Source of the DNA: Alloascoidea africana | Taxonomy: Eukaryota > Ascomycota > Alloascoideomycetes > Alloascoideales > Alloascoideaceae | Assembly (NCBI GenBank): GCA_030581615.1 | Contig: JAKTTT010000036.1 | Location: 62,001-126,000, forward strand | Length of the DNA: 64,000 nt | Direction of reading: 5' to 3' | In this document: positions 63,545 through 64,000 of the stretch, one piece after another | How positions within the stretch are numbered: the stretch's first letter is position 1 | Layout: every line of letters starts with the position of its first letter | Notes under the pieces: model-generated | What the model saw: the letters and a program-made list of their open reading frames with translations, nothing else | Databases searched by the model: none | Told to the model about the DNA's origin: nothing | Position numbers and translations under genes: made by a program

Positions 63545-64000
63545 ATGAAAAGAGCCGAAGACAAAATTACGCTGCAAATTATGGGCTGGTTCGTCATCTG
63601 GATCATTTCCCTTGTTCTCTACACTTCTGCTGCTGGGAGACAAATTAGCGGAGACCTGAACTCGGTGCTGAACGTGGTAGAAATCATATCCTTAATATTC
63701 TTTGGAATTCTAGGACTTGCATTTTGGAGAGCGTTCCATAATAGCTGGAGTATCAGTGTCCGTGTTGTGGAGGAAGAAGTGGAAGAGACAAAACTCTGCA
63801 CAGGCAGAGACACAAATGGTACGACAGAACAAGCACAAGAAGCACGGCACAAGCGAATGTCAATAATGAAAAAGATGGAAAGGATTAAAAGGCAGAGACT
63901 TGACAGTATTTGGAATGTTAGTAAAGTTTCCACTGCGTACTTGATAATTATGATAGTGTTTATCATTCGGATTCAGCTGAGTGTGTGGGATACTCCTCTC
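63545..64000 (+). CDS. Second small membrane protein of unknown function (partial, runs off the right edge)
   Basis: An open frame from ATG at 63545 continues to the window end, giving 152 residues so far. It has helices at about 14-30 (WFVIWIISLVLYTSAAG) and 47-65 (IISLIFFGILGLAFWRAF), a charged loop (VVEEEVEETK, then basic RMSIMKKMERIKRQR), and a third helix near 130-147 (TAYLIIMIVFIIRIQL). The order of helices and the charged middle loop repeat the plan of the gene at 62658, though direct sequence identity is low by eye. Function is unknown. The end of the protein is not in view. Confidence 0.55.
   Translation, partial: MKRAEDKITLQIMGWFVIWIISLVLYTSAAGRQISGDLNSVLNVVEIISLIFFGILGLAFWRAFHNSWSISVRVVEEEVEETKLCTGRDTNGTTEQAQEARHKRMSIMKKMERIKRQRLDSIWNVSKVSTAYLIIMIVFIIRIQLSVWDTPL

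Overview
This window is a stretch of a budding-yeast (Saccharomycotina) nuclear genome. The genes are yeast-specific or have their best-known relatives in yeasts (PIK1, NUM1 with a C-terminal PH domain, a GLFG nucleoporin with a GLEBS motif, an STP1/2-type zinc-finger factor, ATS1, a GPI-anchored adhesin). Introns are few and short, and carry near-consensus yeast signals: 5' sites GTATGT, GTAAGT or GTGAGT, branch sites ending in CTAAC, and AG ends. CTG codons fall at conserved leucines in RPL19, so the standard code is used and the CUG-Ser yeasts are unlikely. A stomatin-type gene, absent from Saccharomyces as far as I know, also argues against Saccharomyces itself. The species cannot be named from the sequence alone. 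I saw no tRNA, rRNA, transposon, retroelement or CRISPR array.

Layout, left to right. Positions 1-764 hold the 5' part of a DBR1-like gene whose catalytic residues are all replaced. TAM41, PIK1 and a CAF120/SKG3 PH-domain gene follow, all on the minus strand. Next come a single-pass membrane protein of unknown role and a large GPI-type adhesin with two tandem eight-cysteine modules. The adhesin is separated by 4.9 kb of ORF-poor AT-rich DNA from a divergently transcribed STP-type transcription factor. RPL19, with its start codon split by an intron, NUM1 with about 39 short repeats and two N-terminal introns, and NUP116 follow.

The most interesting part is 37.6-48.0 kb. Two tiny spliced genes, one on each strand, encode nearly identical 39-residue lipopeptide mating-pheromone (a-factor/M-factor type) precursors ending in the CaaX box CTIA. 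Both are missed by a plain ORF scan. They share a TATA-box context at the same distance from the start, and TGAAACA Ste12-type elements lie upstream. Between them lie a possibly broken gene, ATS1 and BIM1 (divergent), and HMG1. HMG1 makes the mevalonate from which the farnesyl group of such a pheromone derives.

The right third carries FUR1 and ALF1 (divergent, both start sites re-assigned here), a stomatin-family gene, and a 3.9 kb gene-free divergent region with short tandem repeats and a perfect hairpin. It continues with two convergent sugar-type transporters, mitochondrial malic enzyme MAE1, and two adjacent small multi-pass membrane proteins of unknown function, the second cut by the window edge.
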